Positions 63,220 through 64,000 of a stretch of DNA of 64,000 bases are shown here, one piece after another. Positions within the stretch are counted from its first letter, which is position 1. Each line of letters begins with the position of its first letter. The notes under the pieces were generated by a model. That model was not told the DNA's origin and ran no database searches. It saw nothing but the letters and a program-made list of their open reading frames with translations. The translations under genes and the position numbers were made by a program. This stretch comes from Aphrocallistes beatrix (lineage: Eukaryota > Porifera > Hexactinellida > Sceptrulophora > Aphrocallistidae), in assembly GCA_963281255.1 (NCBI GenBank), contig OY725504.1, forward strand, positions 1,550,001-1,614,000. The letters run 5' to 3'.

Positions 63220-64000
63220 AATCAGAGCTGTACTTTCTAAAATCCTGCAATTTAAAATCAGTGGATTATCAGTGAAATACCCTGTAGGAGATCGATGCCT
63301 GTGCTTTGTATTGTTTTTACACCTGAATCCAGTGTTTCTATCTCCGAAATTGCTGATGGGTTGACATTATCCATTTTTATGGTTTGACGATCCACGAAAC
63401 ATATAGTTTCCTTTCTTGCAAGGGAAGCGCGCTTGTTTCTAAGAAGAATGCAAAACATTGTCATTATTTTATCCAACAATTGATTGTATTTGTTCTAATC
63501 TTTGAAATAGTATATTCTACAAGTAATTGAATGATATCTATAAAAACTAATCCATAAGTAAAATCTTAAGTGAAAATCTCGAAATGATGGACAGTATTTT
63601 GCGGGTCCAAATATTTCAACATTTTGATTAAATACTAACAAGTTCTGTTTCATGAATGCTTCGATGTAATGAAAAAATATTTTTCCCGAGATTGCACACT
63701 ATATGGAGGGAGGTTTGACTCCTTGAAATTATTTTTTATGGTTCAGGTGTATCACCATGGCCTAATTTATGTAGTATTAAGTAGGCCATGGGTGTATGTT
63801 TAGAATTCTTCTAAGATCGGGTTAAATTATAAGATCTGGGTACTCTTCGAACGAGACTATTGAGATCTCACAGACTTTACGATATTTTACATAATCAAAA
63901 TGTAAATTTAAATTTGGATATTAATTTGCAACTTGTATTCTACTACAACTTGTTTATATATACTATAATGCATCCTGAATTGATATGATACATTCGGACT
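63220..64000. other. Unassigned AT-rich stretch
   Basis: No gene was supported. A 73-codon minus frame (63258-63479) has no domain. Nothing else was recognised to the window end. Confidence 0.3.

Overview
This is a eukaryotic, AT-rich, repeat-dominated window, most likely from an invertebrate and probably an arthropod. The evidence is animal-type transposases (mariner DD34D, Tc1, hAT, Mutator-like, KRAB-A-2-like integrase), a complete gamma-tubulin complex component 4 gene, GT/AG splice signals and no bacterial features. A copepod-like genome would fit, but species assignment is only a guess.

Host genes are few. The one certain gene is an intact, intronless TUBGCP4 homologue on the minus strand (30076-32034). 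A broken FLYWCH/RING zinc-finger gene lies just upstream of it on the same strand (32144-32973). A probable first coding exon of a single-pass membrane protein sits at 58771-59062 with a plausible second exon at 58026-58108. A speculative two-exon reading frame lies at 10808-11547.

The rest is a nest of mobile elements. (i) A large group is flanked by TTAA: family B (about 1.94 kb, termini GGATACCGCCC), family C (about 1.05 kb, termini GGTTGGTGTTTCC, with a long internal hairpin), family H (about 0.75 kb, termini GGTTGGCCTTTCC), and one 2.1-kb coding member called K here (19223-21320). K carries a decayed Mutator-like DDE transposase ending in a PHD finger. A second decayed transposase of the same family (39344-40000) lies next to an H-type terminus. 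(ii) Helentron-like elements share a GC-rich 3' hairpin module. They have two different bodies: family A with a TA microsatellite, and family G with TTTG repeats and a 140-bp minisatellite. (iii) There are many short TIR elements of hAT, pogo/Tc1/mariner and foldback type, several with exact target-site duplications. (iv) One apparently young Ty3/gypsy LTR retrotransposon (22043-26609) has a single 1380-codon Gag-Pol frame. Older remnants of gypsy, LINE, hAT, mariner, Tc1 and THAP elements are scattered around.

Layout: 1-10 kb old fragments and MITEs; 9.9-17 kb A, B, G and a deleted mariner; 18.9-26.7 kb a C element split by K and by the gypsy element; 28-33 kb LINE remnant and host genes; 34-40 kb A split by B, mariner and Mutator-like fragments; 41-54 kb stacked H, C, G and B copies; 54-64 kb a mostly unique region with a membrane-protein exon, a gypsy RT remnant and a foldback MITE. 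Homologous uninterrupted copies inside the window serve as empty sites and let the order of several insertions be read directly. All comparisons were made by eye.
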